17,095 bases of DNA, from the NCBI GenBank assembly GCA_028565635.1, contig JAOXYB010014344.1, positions 1 through 17,095 on the forward strand. The letters are read 5' to 3'. The notes beneath the pieces were generated by a model. It had not been told where the DNA came from, ran no database searches, and saw only the letters and a list, made by a program, of their open reading frames with translations. Below, in pieces: positions 1 through 9,300 of this stretch. The position numbers were made by a program, and so were the translations under genes. Position 1 is the stretch's first letter; each line of letters opens with the position of its first letter. Source of the stretch: Phoronis ovalis (Eukaryota; Phoronida; Phoronidae).

Positions 1-43
1 TTGACTATAAAAGTAATTGAAATATTTTTCTGTATTGGTCTAG

Positions 44-235
44 GACACTGGTGACACAGTTGGCAGTGTGATCAAAGGTTTTTTCCGTCTGAATAAAAAA
101 GATCCGGTTGGCCGATTGCCAACATCATCAACTTGTTTTAATTTATTGAAACTACCAAATTATCAGAAAAGAAGTACGCTGAGAGACAAACTTAGATATG
201 CCATCACGAGTAATACAGGATTTGAACTGTCATGA
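44..235 (+). CDS. UBE3B: UBE3B-like HECT E3 ubiquitin ligase, last coding exon (3' partial)
   Basis: This is the terminal coding exon of a HECT-type E3 ubiquitin-protein ligase, which takes ubiquitin from an E2 onto its own cysteine and then passes it to a substrate lysine. A pyrimidine-rich tract ending in AG at 42-43 is the acceptor. From GAC at 44 the frame stays open for 63 codons to TGA at 233-235. The product begins [14 protein letters not shown], carries the catalytic motif [16 protein letters not shown], and ends SNTGFELS at the HECT C-terminus. The active-site Cys is codon 134-136, and the C-terminal phenylalanine typical of HECT C-lobes is present. From memory of the family, the [12 protein letters not shown] and NTGFELS combination fits UBE3B better than UBE3C, which has ASTCMNLLKLPE. 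The exon is intact. The rest of the gene lies to the left of the window. It converges with the Lhx1/5 gene. Confidence 0.93.
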   Translation, partial: DTGDTVGSVIKGFFRLNKKDPVGRLPTSSTCFNLLKLPNYQKRSTLRDKLRYAITSNTGFELS

Positions 236-665
236 TACAGTATTAGGTTGCCAGGTATTGAACAGTTTATAGCTCGCAACTTCATTCTCCAGTTGTTGAA
301 AACAGAAAGGAATGAATGAAATACGATCCCTTCTAGCTTTGGTTTAAAGTTTGTTCACCAAAGGGCAAAAGAAAGAAAAAGTGTGAAGTTGTCAGTACTT
401 CTAATGTTTATGATGTTACTTGTATGGTGATTGATACAGTGGAAAGAAAATTATACTAATAGACACAATATTAAAAGTACCAGAACATGGCTACTTTGAA
501 ACGGATCTACAGCGTTTTCTTGTCATTGAATGAACAATTCTCCAAAGCCTGTTTTAAGGATTTCATTCAATAAGTTTTCTAGTAAAATGACTGTTTATCA
601 TAAAGTTTTGATTTTAGAATATTATAAATTACAAATGTAGTAAAATAAAATAATTACTCTTCAAA
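236..665 (+). other. Putative UBE3B 3' UTR
   Basis: This AT-rich non-coding stretch follows the UBE3B stop codon and runs to just beyond the first clear AATAAA. No coding frame with recognisable similarity was found. An ATTAAA variant at 470-475 could serve as a proximal poly(A) signal. The exact 3' end is inferred, not observed. Confidence 0.55.
644..649 (+). terminator. Candidate poly(A) signal for UBE3B
   Basis: A canonical AATAAA hexamer lies about 410 bases after the UBE3B stop codon, in AT-rich sequence and just before the minisatellite. It is the first perfect AATAAA after the stop. In AT-rich DNA such hexamers also arise by chance, so the position fits but is not proven. Confidence 0.45.
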
Positions 666-666
666 G

Positions 667-834
667 ATATATAGTTACTGGGTGTCCCCTTATAGTCCCC
701 TTATATATAGTTATTGGGTGTCCCCTTATATATAGTTACTGGGTGTCCACTTATAGTCCCCTTATAGTCCCCTTATATATAGTTACTGGGTGTCCACTTA
801 TAGTCCCCTTATATATAGTTACTGGGTGTCCCCT
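667..834. repeat. Minisatellite with TATATAGTTACTGGGTGTCC core
   Basis: There are five copies of a 20-base core, TATATAGTTAYTGGGTGTCC. They are separated by variable numbers of a short module, TTATAGTCCCC, giving a higher-order tandem array of unequal units. Copies are nearly identical, apart from one C/T change in the core and C/A differences in CCCC versus CCAC, which suggests recent expansion. A short open frame across the array (743-997) simply reads the repeat and is not called as a gene. Confidence 0.9.
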
Positions 835-884
835 TTCAAAAACTATATTTGTTTTTTGTTGCTTGTATAAGGTCTTTGTTGGTA

Positions 885-990
885 AATATATTTATATATG
901 TATGTACATGCATGTATGTATGCATACATACATAAAATTAAGGCATACAAACATATATATTACATACACATACACACACACACACACATT
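885..990. repeat. TATG / CA compound microsatellite
   Basis: A compound simple-sequence tract: TATA and TATG units up to about 920, then CATA units as the near mirror complement, then a (CA)n run at about 971-988. The TATG half followed by the CATA half could fold back on itself. Confidence 0.85.
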
Positions 991-1019
991 AATGTAGTTT
1001 TACTTTCTACTGCAACTAT

Positions 1020-1320
1020 CTAATCGAATATCTCCACCTGAAGTTTAAAGGCACGGTAAAAGTAACGTTTTTTACGAACCTTTATAAAGCACATTTTCCT
1101 ATAGCATGACTAAAAGACACTGCTATTCGAGAAGCCAGTAACTTGGCGCCATCTAGTGGTCGAATGCTGTCACAGGCGGATCCAGGATTCTTTACAATGT
1201 TTGCCTTTTTGGATAAGAAATTGTTCTGGTTTAATTTATAAATCCCACCTGGACGTAAATGCTTCTAGACCCATAAAATTTTTCGGGCGTAGGCGCGTGT
1301 AACGAAAGGGTTTTAAGGAA
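1020..1320. other. Degenerate intergenic segment, possible old repeat remnant
   Basis: This segment is less AT-rich than its flanks and has no open frame. It contains the phrases GGCGCCATCTAGTGGTCGA and GGCGGATCCAGGATTC, which resemble sequence I associate with dispersed elements in invertebrate genomes. That is an impression from memory. No terminal repeats or target-site duplications were found, so the assignment is tentative. Confidence 0.25.
1146..1159 (-). promoter_or_regulatory. Perfect match to the CTCF core consensus
   Basis: Read on the minus strand the sequence is CCACTAGATGGCGC, which fits every position of the bilaterian CTCF core CCASYAGRKGGCRS. It lies between the 3' ends of two convergent genes, UBE3B and Lhx1/5, where an insulator or loop anchor would be plausible. 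Binding is inferred from the motif only. Confidence 0.45.
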
Positions 1321-1671
1321 GATTACGTGTTATAGATGGTCTGATAATATAACTAGTATTTGAACTTTCTAAAACGCAAATATGGCATGGATAATTATTT
1401 CTCTAGGATTCTAGATTTGACATGTCCAGATATCAATTTATATTTATAATGGTATAGTGATAAAGTGGTAGCTGTTAAGTCCGTGCCAGTTACAAGTGAG
1501 ATTCACGATCCCAGCCGTTGTTCGACTGATTCCAATATTTAATATTTCTGGAGAAATCCTCGTTGTAAATATCGATCTGTTGTTTTGCTGTGTAGTCAAA
1601 TACAATACCACCGTTATTTATATCGCTGCTGTTAGTGACAGATGTTTGCTACAAGGAATGTATCCAAGATG

Positions 1672-1726
1672 TTTATTAAAAAAAAAACATTAAAAACGAA
1701 TGATTTTACATAAGTTAATTTTTATT
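1672..1726 (-). terminator. Candidate poly(A) signals for the Lhx1/5 transcript
   Basis: Two AATAAA hexamers on the minus strand (TTTATT on plus) lie at 1721-1726 and 1672-1677. A T-rich tract in the transcript sense follows the first. They are the first canonical AATAAA hexamers I find downstream of the Lhx1/5 stop codon at 3120-3122, and would give a 3' UTR of about 1.4 kb. An ATTAAA variant at 2846-2851 would give a shorter UTR of about 270 bases. Confidence 0.4.
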
Positions 1727-3119
1727 GTCTACATCATCAGTATCTTTCGAACCATAATTGTGTTGTGTTTTTTTTACATATTTCTGTCTCTATTTCTCAT
1801 TATATTAGGAAGGAAATAATATCAAACATCGTTCGTTATGTTCGATCGAACTTATAGTCTCTGACACGTGGGCCACATCTTACTGTGGTATAAAATAATG
1901 CAAAAAGATTCTACATAGGATTAGATACTTCAACTACTGAGTTTTGCTTAAAAACTCAGACTAAAAACAAAATAGTACAATAAACATAAAGTACAAATAT
2001 TTTACAACGATCTTCTCATAAATATGGTTAATTATAGAACTGATAACAAAAACTATATGAAATATAGAAACTCAATCTAAAAAATAATGACTCACTATAA
2101 TAACGTCAGATCTGTTGTGACTTCAATGTACAAAAATACATGAGAACAAGCCCTCCCAATAATAATAAATTAAAGGTTACATTACGTACCAGTGTTAGTA
2201 ATCAGAAGAACAAGTGCAAGGCAAGGTTGGAGTAAATAACAAAAAAGATCTTTAAAAACTTTGATGATAAAATAGCGTTCGGAGATCAAAACGAATCTAA
2301 TTTCTTAGCAGTATTAAAACTACAGCCTATCCCTACTAATGAAGTTAGTTCATTTTCTACACTCGATTGTCATAAAAGGAGGCTTACCGTCAAACTTATG
2401 AGAGGGTAGCTTTAATTTACACAAACACCAATAAACTTATGATAGGGTTGCTTAAATCTACACAAACATTTACAATCCCAAAATAAGAATTTACGTTTAT
2501 ACAGGCAAGTTTTTGCAATTTTACTTTTTACTACAAAACTAATTATAACAAAATATATGAAACTACATGCAATTTGAAACCGTAGTGTTGGGGTTCCTCT
2601 TTTGACTAGACATAATACTAGTAGATCGAAGACATGAAACATCACCTATCTACACGTAATAATCATATGAGATTAGTTATATTCTTACGAGGTATCAAAA
2701 AACGATTATTTCAAAAATCGCTTACAGACATTTTCAGCAGAATGTTATTCACAACCTGAACCAGTGAAGTTACTGAAACCTTCTTCGGCAATTTTGTATA
2801 TTAAAGTCATCAATGCCGATTTATATTCCAAATCAACATATACGTTTTAATCAACATCTCTATTTAACTGTGGCAAGTTTTCTTTGGCGTAAATCCGTCT
2901 CATAATACGTATGATGATGATGACACTACCTTATACATGAGTGTTAAGTTTCTATAGTAAATCGAGTATAATAAATTTATAACTCATGGCTATATTTTTC
3001 TAAGAATGTTAAATATGCAAAATCTTAAATATGAAATTTTCTTTTGTATTTTTTTTCCTAGAAAGTCATAAAGATACTATATTTGATTTACTATATTTCT
3101 CGGAGGAGCGTTCACATAA
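1727..3119 (-). other. Putative Lhx1/5 3' UTR
   Basis: This is AT-rich sequence between the Lhx1/5 stop codon and the candidate poly(A) signals. No second coding exon or conserved protein frame was seen on either strand; a 77-codon frame at 2412-2645 has no recognisable domain. Noted within it are a 41-base-period duplication (2392-2468) and a 9-base-pair hairpin (1937-1959). UTR status is inferred from the gene layout. Confidence 0.45.
2392..2468. repeat. Imperfect tandem duplication, period 41
   Basis: The 36-base segment starting AAACTTATGAGAGGGT at 2392-2427 recurs at 2433-2468 with four substitutions and a five-base spacer. It is a two-copy local duplication within the putative Lhx1/5 3' UTR, with no coding content. 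Confidence 0.8.
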
Positions 3120-3310
3120 TCACCACGATTCAACCATTTCGTGAGGTGGATGTGATAACGCTTGAGAAAAACCTGAACTCATAATTGCTCTAGGTGGACC
3201 TGATGTAAAATGAGCGTCGGAATGTGGCAATGACCCTGGCAAAGATTCCGGACTTGACGCAGGCAAGATATCACCAGGTGGCGGGCCTCCCATGTACCCG
3301 TCATTCATCC
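3120..3310 (-). CDS. Lhx1/5: Lhx1/5 terminal coding exon (C-terminal tail and stop)
   Basis: The acceptor is TTGTTACAG ending at 3311. The exon opens with GG, which completes a Gly codon begun in the previous exon, and continues from [13 protein letters not shown] for 62 codons to a TGA at 3120-3122. The sequence is Pro/Ser/Gly-rich ([20 protein letters not shown]) and ends [15 protein letters not shown]. The HPP-E-M-x-x-W ending is a hallmark of the Lhx1/5 group, as I recall from vertebrate LHX1 and LHX5. This tail is expected to belong to the transactivation region. Its first ATG (3308-3306) is an internal Met, not a start. Confidence 0.9.
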
Positions 3311-6300
3311 CTGTAACAAGACAAAGTACAGAGAATTAACTTCAAATTTCAATAATATCTAAAGTAGCCATTTGGATTAAACACATGTAAACGCACGAAT
3401 AAGGTGTTCTATATAAATATCCAAGAAGTATTTCATATTTAAAAAAAAATTATTTGTGATATGTATAAACTTCTATAAAACATTTTATTGTATAATTATT
3501 AGTTTCATGTTATTTATGATCTGCATAAAAATAAAGAAACATTTTGTTGCATAATTTTTTATTTGTAATCCGTATAAATATCCAAGAAGCCGTTTATCGT
3601 TGAATTTTTAGATTCATTTTATTTCTGATTCGTATAAATATCCAAGAAGTATTTTATTGAAGAATTGCTTGTTTCATTTTATTTGTACAAGATTCGAGGA
3701 ATTCGGGAGGCCAAATAATATACTGGTACTTTGAAATGTTCAGAATGATCGACGATCTGTTTAAACGGTAGAAACATCATACCGTTGTCAAATAAATATG
3801 CAAGTTTTCTTTGAATTGAGAAATAAACCAACAGACATGACATTTGTTGAGAGATTATCTCGCATTTAACCTTTACTGCAATTTATTGAGATTTTACCAC
3901 GTCTCATTACCGAATATGCAAAACACGACTTATATGACTGATGATCAGCGCAATGTGGCTCATAAATTGACTAGAATTACTCTCTTAAAATACTCGCGAG
4001 GATTCCAACAAGGCTTCTCCGATGTATTTTTAGATAATACATATTTGAAAAGAGTATCTTGGAGCCTAACCCCGAATCTAAGTGTAGTCATTTTCATATT
4101 TTTTGATTTTTTTTTAGGAAACATTGCGAAAGAATCTAATTTTAATTTCGGTATTTTTTTTACATAAAAAAATATCCGTCGCTACTCTTCGTGATAGATT
4201 TCCAGTAAAGCACTTATTAAGACACCTTCATTTCTGCAGCCAATAGTTCTCGCGACTTCCTCTCATGATAGGTACAGGGATAGGTACAGGGATAGGTACA
4301 GGGATAGGTACAGAAATGTACCGAGTTTACTAATATTTTGACTGACGACGGTTATGGTTATTAAATTTTCATCATTTTTTAAACATAATTTTTGCACGTT
4401 TTCAACACATAAAAAGTAAAGATTTTGTTTCATATTGCATATAGAGGTTGTTTTTATCATTATTTTAACAGACCAGTTCACATTTTTGACAGTTTCCACT
4501 TGACTGTGGTTGCCAATCTTTGTTTGAAGTCGAACATTTCAGAAATCCGAAAAAAACATACAGATGTTAAATCCAGCTGACATCAAAGTAAACCAACCTT
4601 AGTTCAACTTTTATACACGTAATTTCTAATTACCCACTCACAATGGCCAACAATAAACATATATTATAAACTGAGCGAATATTTTATACTAGCAATTAAT
4701 CGTAAAAATTCTCGGCTTCAAGCCTAATAATATTTCAAATTAGATACTGCAGACTACATTCTTGTTAGTTATATAGAGAAGGTTAAACATTTTATAATTC
4801 TTTAAAATTTTATTTCCTTGAAGAAAATTTTGTTTATTTTTCGTGCCTAACGTTCGTCTGTTCTATTTGATATTACTTTTCGCCTACGTCATCGGACCTA
4901 AGATATTTTTCTAAGGAACTGTCTGTATATCTGCGCTGTGTAATTCTCGGCTCCGTCAACAATTACTTGTATACTACTGGGATTACTCTAGGCTTCCCTA
5001 CGGAATCTTTTTAAACAAAACTTTCTTGCTTAATTAAGTCGAGAGTTTTTGTATCTGTTTTCTTAAACACATTTATCTATGTACATTAAGAAAGATAAGT
5101 CACGGTATCTACATTCTATTTTCTTTGCATATTTGGCTAGTAAAAGCTTTTAATTCCCAAGACGTCTATTTTCAAAAGCAAGTACTTTGCATGATTATTT
5201 TCGAATTCATAGTGTTTAAACGAGGAGTAATTTGAATTTAAATCCTTATAACATACATGTAGCAATATTGTAGAATACAGATTTCGGCAATTTGCGTAAG
5301 TGATCATTTTCTTACCTCCGTTATGTAAAGATTCTGGTCCTGTTGTTTGTGGCAAGAAATTCATGTTTCCAGGTTCATTCTGCCCTGGGAAGAAATCGCT
5401 ATAACTTTGGTACCCTGGATAAAAGTCTTGTCCATTATCTGGAAAGAAAACAACAGCCAGTTGAATAACAAATTGAAAAAAGCTAATTAACAATAGTTTG
5501 TGGTGGAAAGTTCTTGCTGGCATGATGCAAGTGTTCGCGCTAGGGTCGTAGGATAATTGGGAACTTTCTGTGATGAGTGAACAAAGCAAAAATGGGTGCT
5601 GAAATTAAATAAAATTAATTTTGAAAGTACTTTAAATAAACCTTGTAATGTTTAAGAATAACGTTAACCTAAGGAATGTGAAATACATATAGAATACAAT
5701 AGTTGAAATTGCCTAGGGGTGGCTGATTATCAATTACAAACGCACTGAAGTTGAATGTAGTTAATTTTCAGCTGTTTTAGGTATGATATAAATATCTTCA
5801 TCGTGCATCGAACTATGAATATAGCCCATAGGTAAAGACATATCGAATAATTAATATTTTTTGATATGTTTAAACCTGCTCAGAACAGTTAGAAGCTAAA
5901 CTACTCAACAAAATTATTAATGCTGCATTAGTAAAACATTACAATAAATTTTACAGAAAAATGAAAATTAAAAAAAAATAATAATCACGAGTGAAATTTT
6001 TATAAGATTTTTTTTTTTTGACAAATACCACAAATTCAAATCAGAATCAAAAGTCGATACTTTTAGTAATACCGACAACCACTTACATGCAGTAAATTAT
6101 AAAATGCTATTTAAACTTGAACCCAATGTAAATCTTCGCTTTGTTACAAGTCCCGATGATGCACAAAAGCATGTCAAACAAAAATTGTTCTTATTAATAA
6201 ACGAATAAAAGACGAAAGATGAAAACTTTCATCATGTTTCATGGCATGTATCAGAAAAACAGAAGAAGAAAGGACACCGCAAAAGAAGGCAAGATATTGT

Positions 6301-9300
6301 ATACTATTGAATCCGAACAATACATTTTACAAGTTTGATCATTATATTTGAGTCTCTAAAGAAAACTAAAATTATTATGAAAACAAAATATTGCTCGGCG
6401 AGAAGAGCTTTAAATAATAGCTTTTATGTTTATATATGCGGTGTTTGCATATTCTTGCAAGAGCCTATTGCCCACATATTTTGCCAGATGATCATTTACA
6501 GCAAAATTAACTATAAATATAAGTTTGAAATCATTTGAATATCATTAAACATTAGTCATGTCACGGCAAACAAGTAGGAAGATAGCGATGGACAAAAGTT
6601 TGAAATTGCAGCAAGCCAATACAACTTATTATTTTTTTACTAATTTTAAGGGTAAGGCACGTGTGAACTAATGTAATTAACGGTAATGGGGCGGACTACC
6701 TTTTATCAAATAAAGTTATATTTATGATTGGCACATGGTTAGAGATGAAAACAGTTGCAATTTAAAACTCATTTGGAGGTGGGAAGGATTAAATTATCCT
6801 GAAATAAATCAGTACTTAGTGAATCATTTCATTTTTGCAGATATAGTATAAACGTCCATACAAGTTGTATATGCATAATGAGGTAGCCAACTGTCTAATC
6901 CTGCATTATATGGTACTGACAAAAAATATTCTACAAACTGTTAATTTTTAAACAAATCAAAATAAATGTTTAAACGGTTGAAATTTAAGGAAACTGTTGT
7001 AATAAATTATCCAATACAGTTTCTCAAATAACATGACGTTGAAAGATGAACGGGTGACAGGTGCGGTATTCCCTGCGAGGAAACAGTGCGAGTAACTGAC
7101 TCAAACGTGATTCTGCAATAGACTCTAAAAAGTATTTATATGCACAATATATAACAAAATATTCAATTTTTATCTATTATCAGGTGCGAATATTATGGGT
7201 ACGTACATGGATTGCTACTTGGGTTGCGAGCATTCACAATTCGAAAAGTTAGAATTGACGTGTGTTCTTGGAAAAACAAGATTGAACACATTTTAAATGA
7301 AACAGCAAGTCAGTGGTGATATGATCCTTTCACGTTATCGGCATGCTTGGGTGTTGGATAACCTAATTACACCACAGAGCCCTGCCGTAACATGCTTCTA
7401 TGACAAAATGACACGATCGCTGGCGCCTGTTGTTTTTAACCAATGGTATCATAGCTTTTATTCTAAATGATATATGACAGTGTTTACCAATTGAATATGT
7501 TTCATGGCGTTTAGAATATGTTTGTTTTAATTGTTAAGATAACATTCCACACTACGCATTTTATCAGAAACTATCCATGCGCCCCAGGAGAAAATGTAAC
7601 CATTTTCAAGAAAAAGTTAACAGAACAAAAGAGTTTATAAGTGAATATTTACTAAGAAGCGTTACTAGTACATGTTTTTTTTAGAAAATACAACCGCTAT
7701 CCTAATCTCTACAAGTCAGGCATGTTCCTTTTTTTTCGTTTGGCCACACAGCCGCAGAATTATTTTCGTAAAAACTGTTAAAGACTAAACGGAGCACATT
7801 GGCCAACTCGGAAGTAAAACGGACCACACTGCAAGAAAAAGTCGTTGCTTACCATAGTAGTATCCAGGAGCTCCCAGCATTTCTGGACTATCATCTAACT
7901 CATGTGGTGACATTCCTGCTCTAAGGGCTCTCATGCGTCTTGGATTTCGGAAGAAATGCCGCCTTGCTCCTAGCGCACTTAATTGCTTCATACGCCGTTC
8001 TTTTGATCGACGATTTTGAAACCACACCTATAACAAAAATAACGAATGTCAGTAAAGTAATAATAACTCGAAGTTATAAGAAATTAGAAGGTAGGAATGC
8101 AAAATTACATAGCACTGGAAACTTTATACGGAATTGTTATGTAGTAATTCACTAATGAAGGGCATTGTTTTGATTAGTTGGTAATGTTTACATGGGGTCT
8201 CTCGGTTTCAAACATTCGTCGTATGATTTTAATTCGAACTTTAATAAATACGCAGCTATAAAAATCAAAGAAAGTTGAACATCGCTTAGATGTTTTCATA
8301 TACTAGAACTATGCTTAGAATAACATACACACAAGTGTCTTATAAATAAACAACAAAATTAGCAAAATTGTAGCGTATCAGTTTAATATCCCACAGAAAT
8401 ATACACAAACCAGTCATCTAGATTTCAGCACCTTAAGGATAGGGTAACAAATTTGTCCACATTGCCCGGAGTGCGTTACGTCTTACAACAACAGAATTGA
8501 CAGAATATCTGAAGGCCTGCTACTTCAGTTTTGAACTATACAGGTTAAATTTCTGATCTCAAAAGAGCCGCTTTTAGTATCAATGTCGGTTAAGTGGTGA
8601 GCTATGAAAAACTAACCGTAGGGAATTTGAAAGATAGTTTTTCATTCAAGACACATTTAGCTGGATACAGAAACGACCGCCCTAGCCATTTTTGTGTCTA
8701 CTAGAAGTAGGAAGCCACAAAATCTACCGACGATAAAAATAAATTAAAAGAAGGTAAAGAAGACCACAGTTGGTGAACTGGATTATCATATAGCCACGGA
8801 AACACAAGCTCCACGATTACCCGCATCAGTCCGGCCATACAGACACGGCGCAGACAGCAATAATTATTTCCTTTCGTGAACATTTTATTTCGTTTCATAT
8901 TTAGTTTACGCGATTATTTTACTCCTGGTCTGTGTTTTCATTAGTTATTAATAATGGCCAGACAGTGTGCCCGATAAATATCATAAAAATACAGAAATAA
9001 TATTTTATTTTGATATATCAAATATATTTAATGAGTCGGGGTAAAAGTAATGAGTGTTAACTGATGGAAGTTAAGAGGATACGAGCTGATGAGATAATTG
9101 TTCTAACGACATGTGATTACATAAATTATTCCATCAAATAATTGTGCCAAAAATAATTTTATAAAGATGCATAATGGCAGAGGAAATTTAAGTAAATGAG
9201 AAAATTACGCTAATGCTCACAGCAATAGTTGATACCATGCTAGAATGCGTTATAACACGTGCCTGCTTTGGCTCAAAATCTCAACCAATTTGCTCTTTTG

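Larger units (their letters stand above)
3311..5315 (-). other. Lhx1/5 last intron (2005 bases)
   Basis: The intron runs from donor GTAAG at 5315 to the acceptor TTACAG ending at 3311. It is AT-rich and holds a degenerate ~60-base tandem array next to the acceptor and a 12-base-unit minisatellite at 4267-4314. A palindrome CTTAATTAAG sits at 5029-5038. The open frame at 3844-4167 starts at TTG, is AT-rich with F/I runs, and has no recognised domain, so it is not annotated as a gene. Confidence 0.85.

Noticed and set aside
743-997. 84-codon open frame over the minisatellite and microsatellite
   Set aside because: The peptide is simply the translated repeat units (PLIVPLYIVTGC and Tyr/His/Thr runs); there is no independent coding evidence.
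3844-4167. 107-codon plus-strand open frame inside the last Lhx1/5 intron
   Set aside because: It starts at TTG, has low-complexity F/I stretches, no domain I recognise, and lies in an intron of the opposite strand. Length is within chance expectation for one frame in 17 kb.
4263-4499. Minus-strand frame ending in [13 protein letters not shown]
   Set aside because: The repetitive end is the 12-base minisatellite and the remainder has no recognisable domain.
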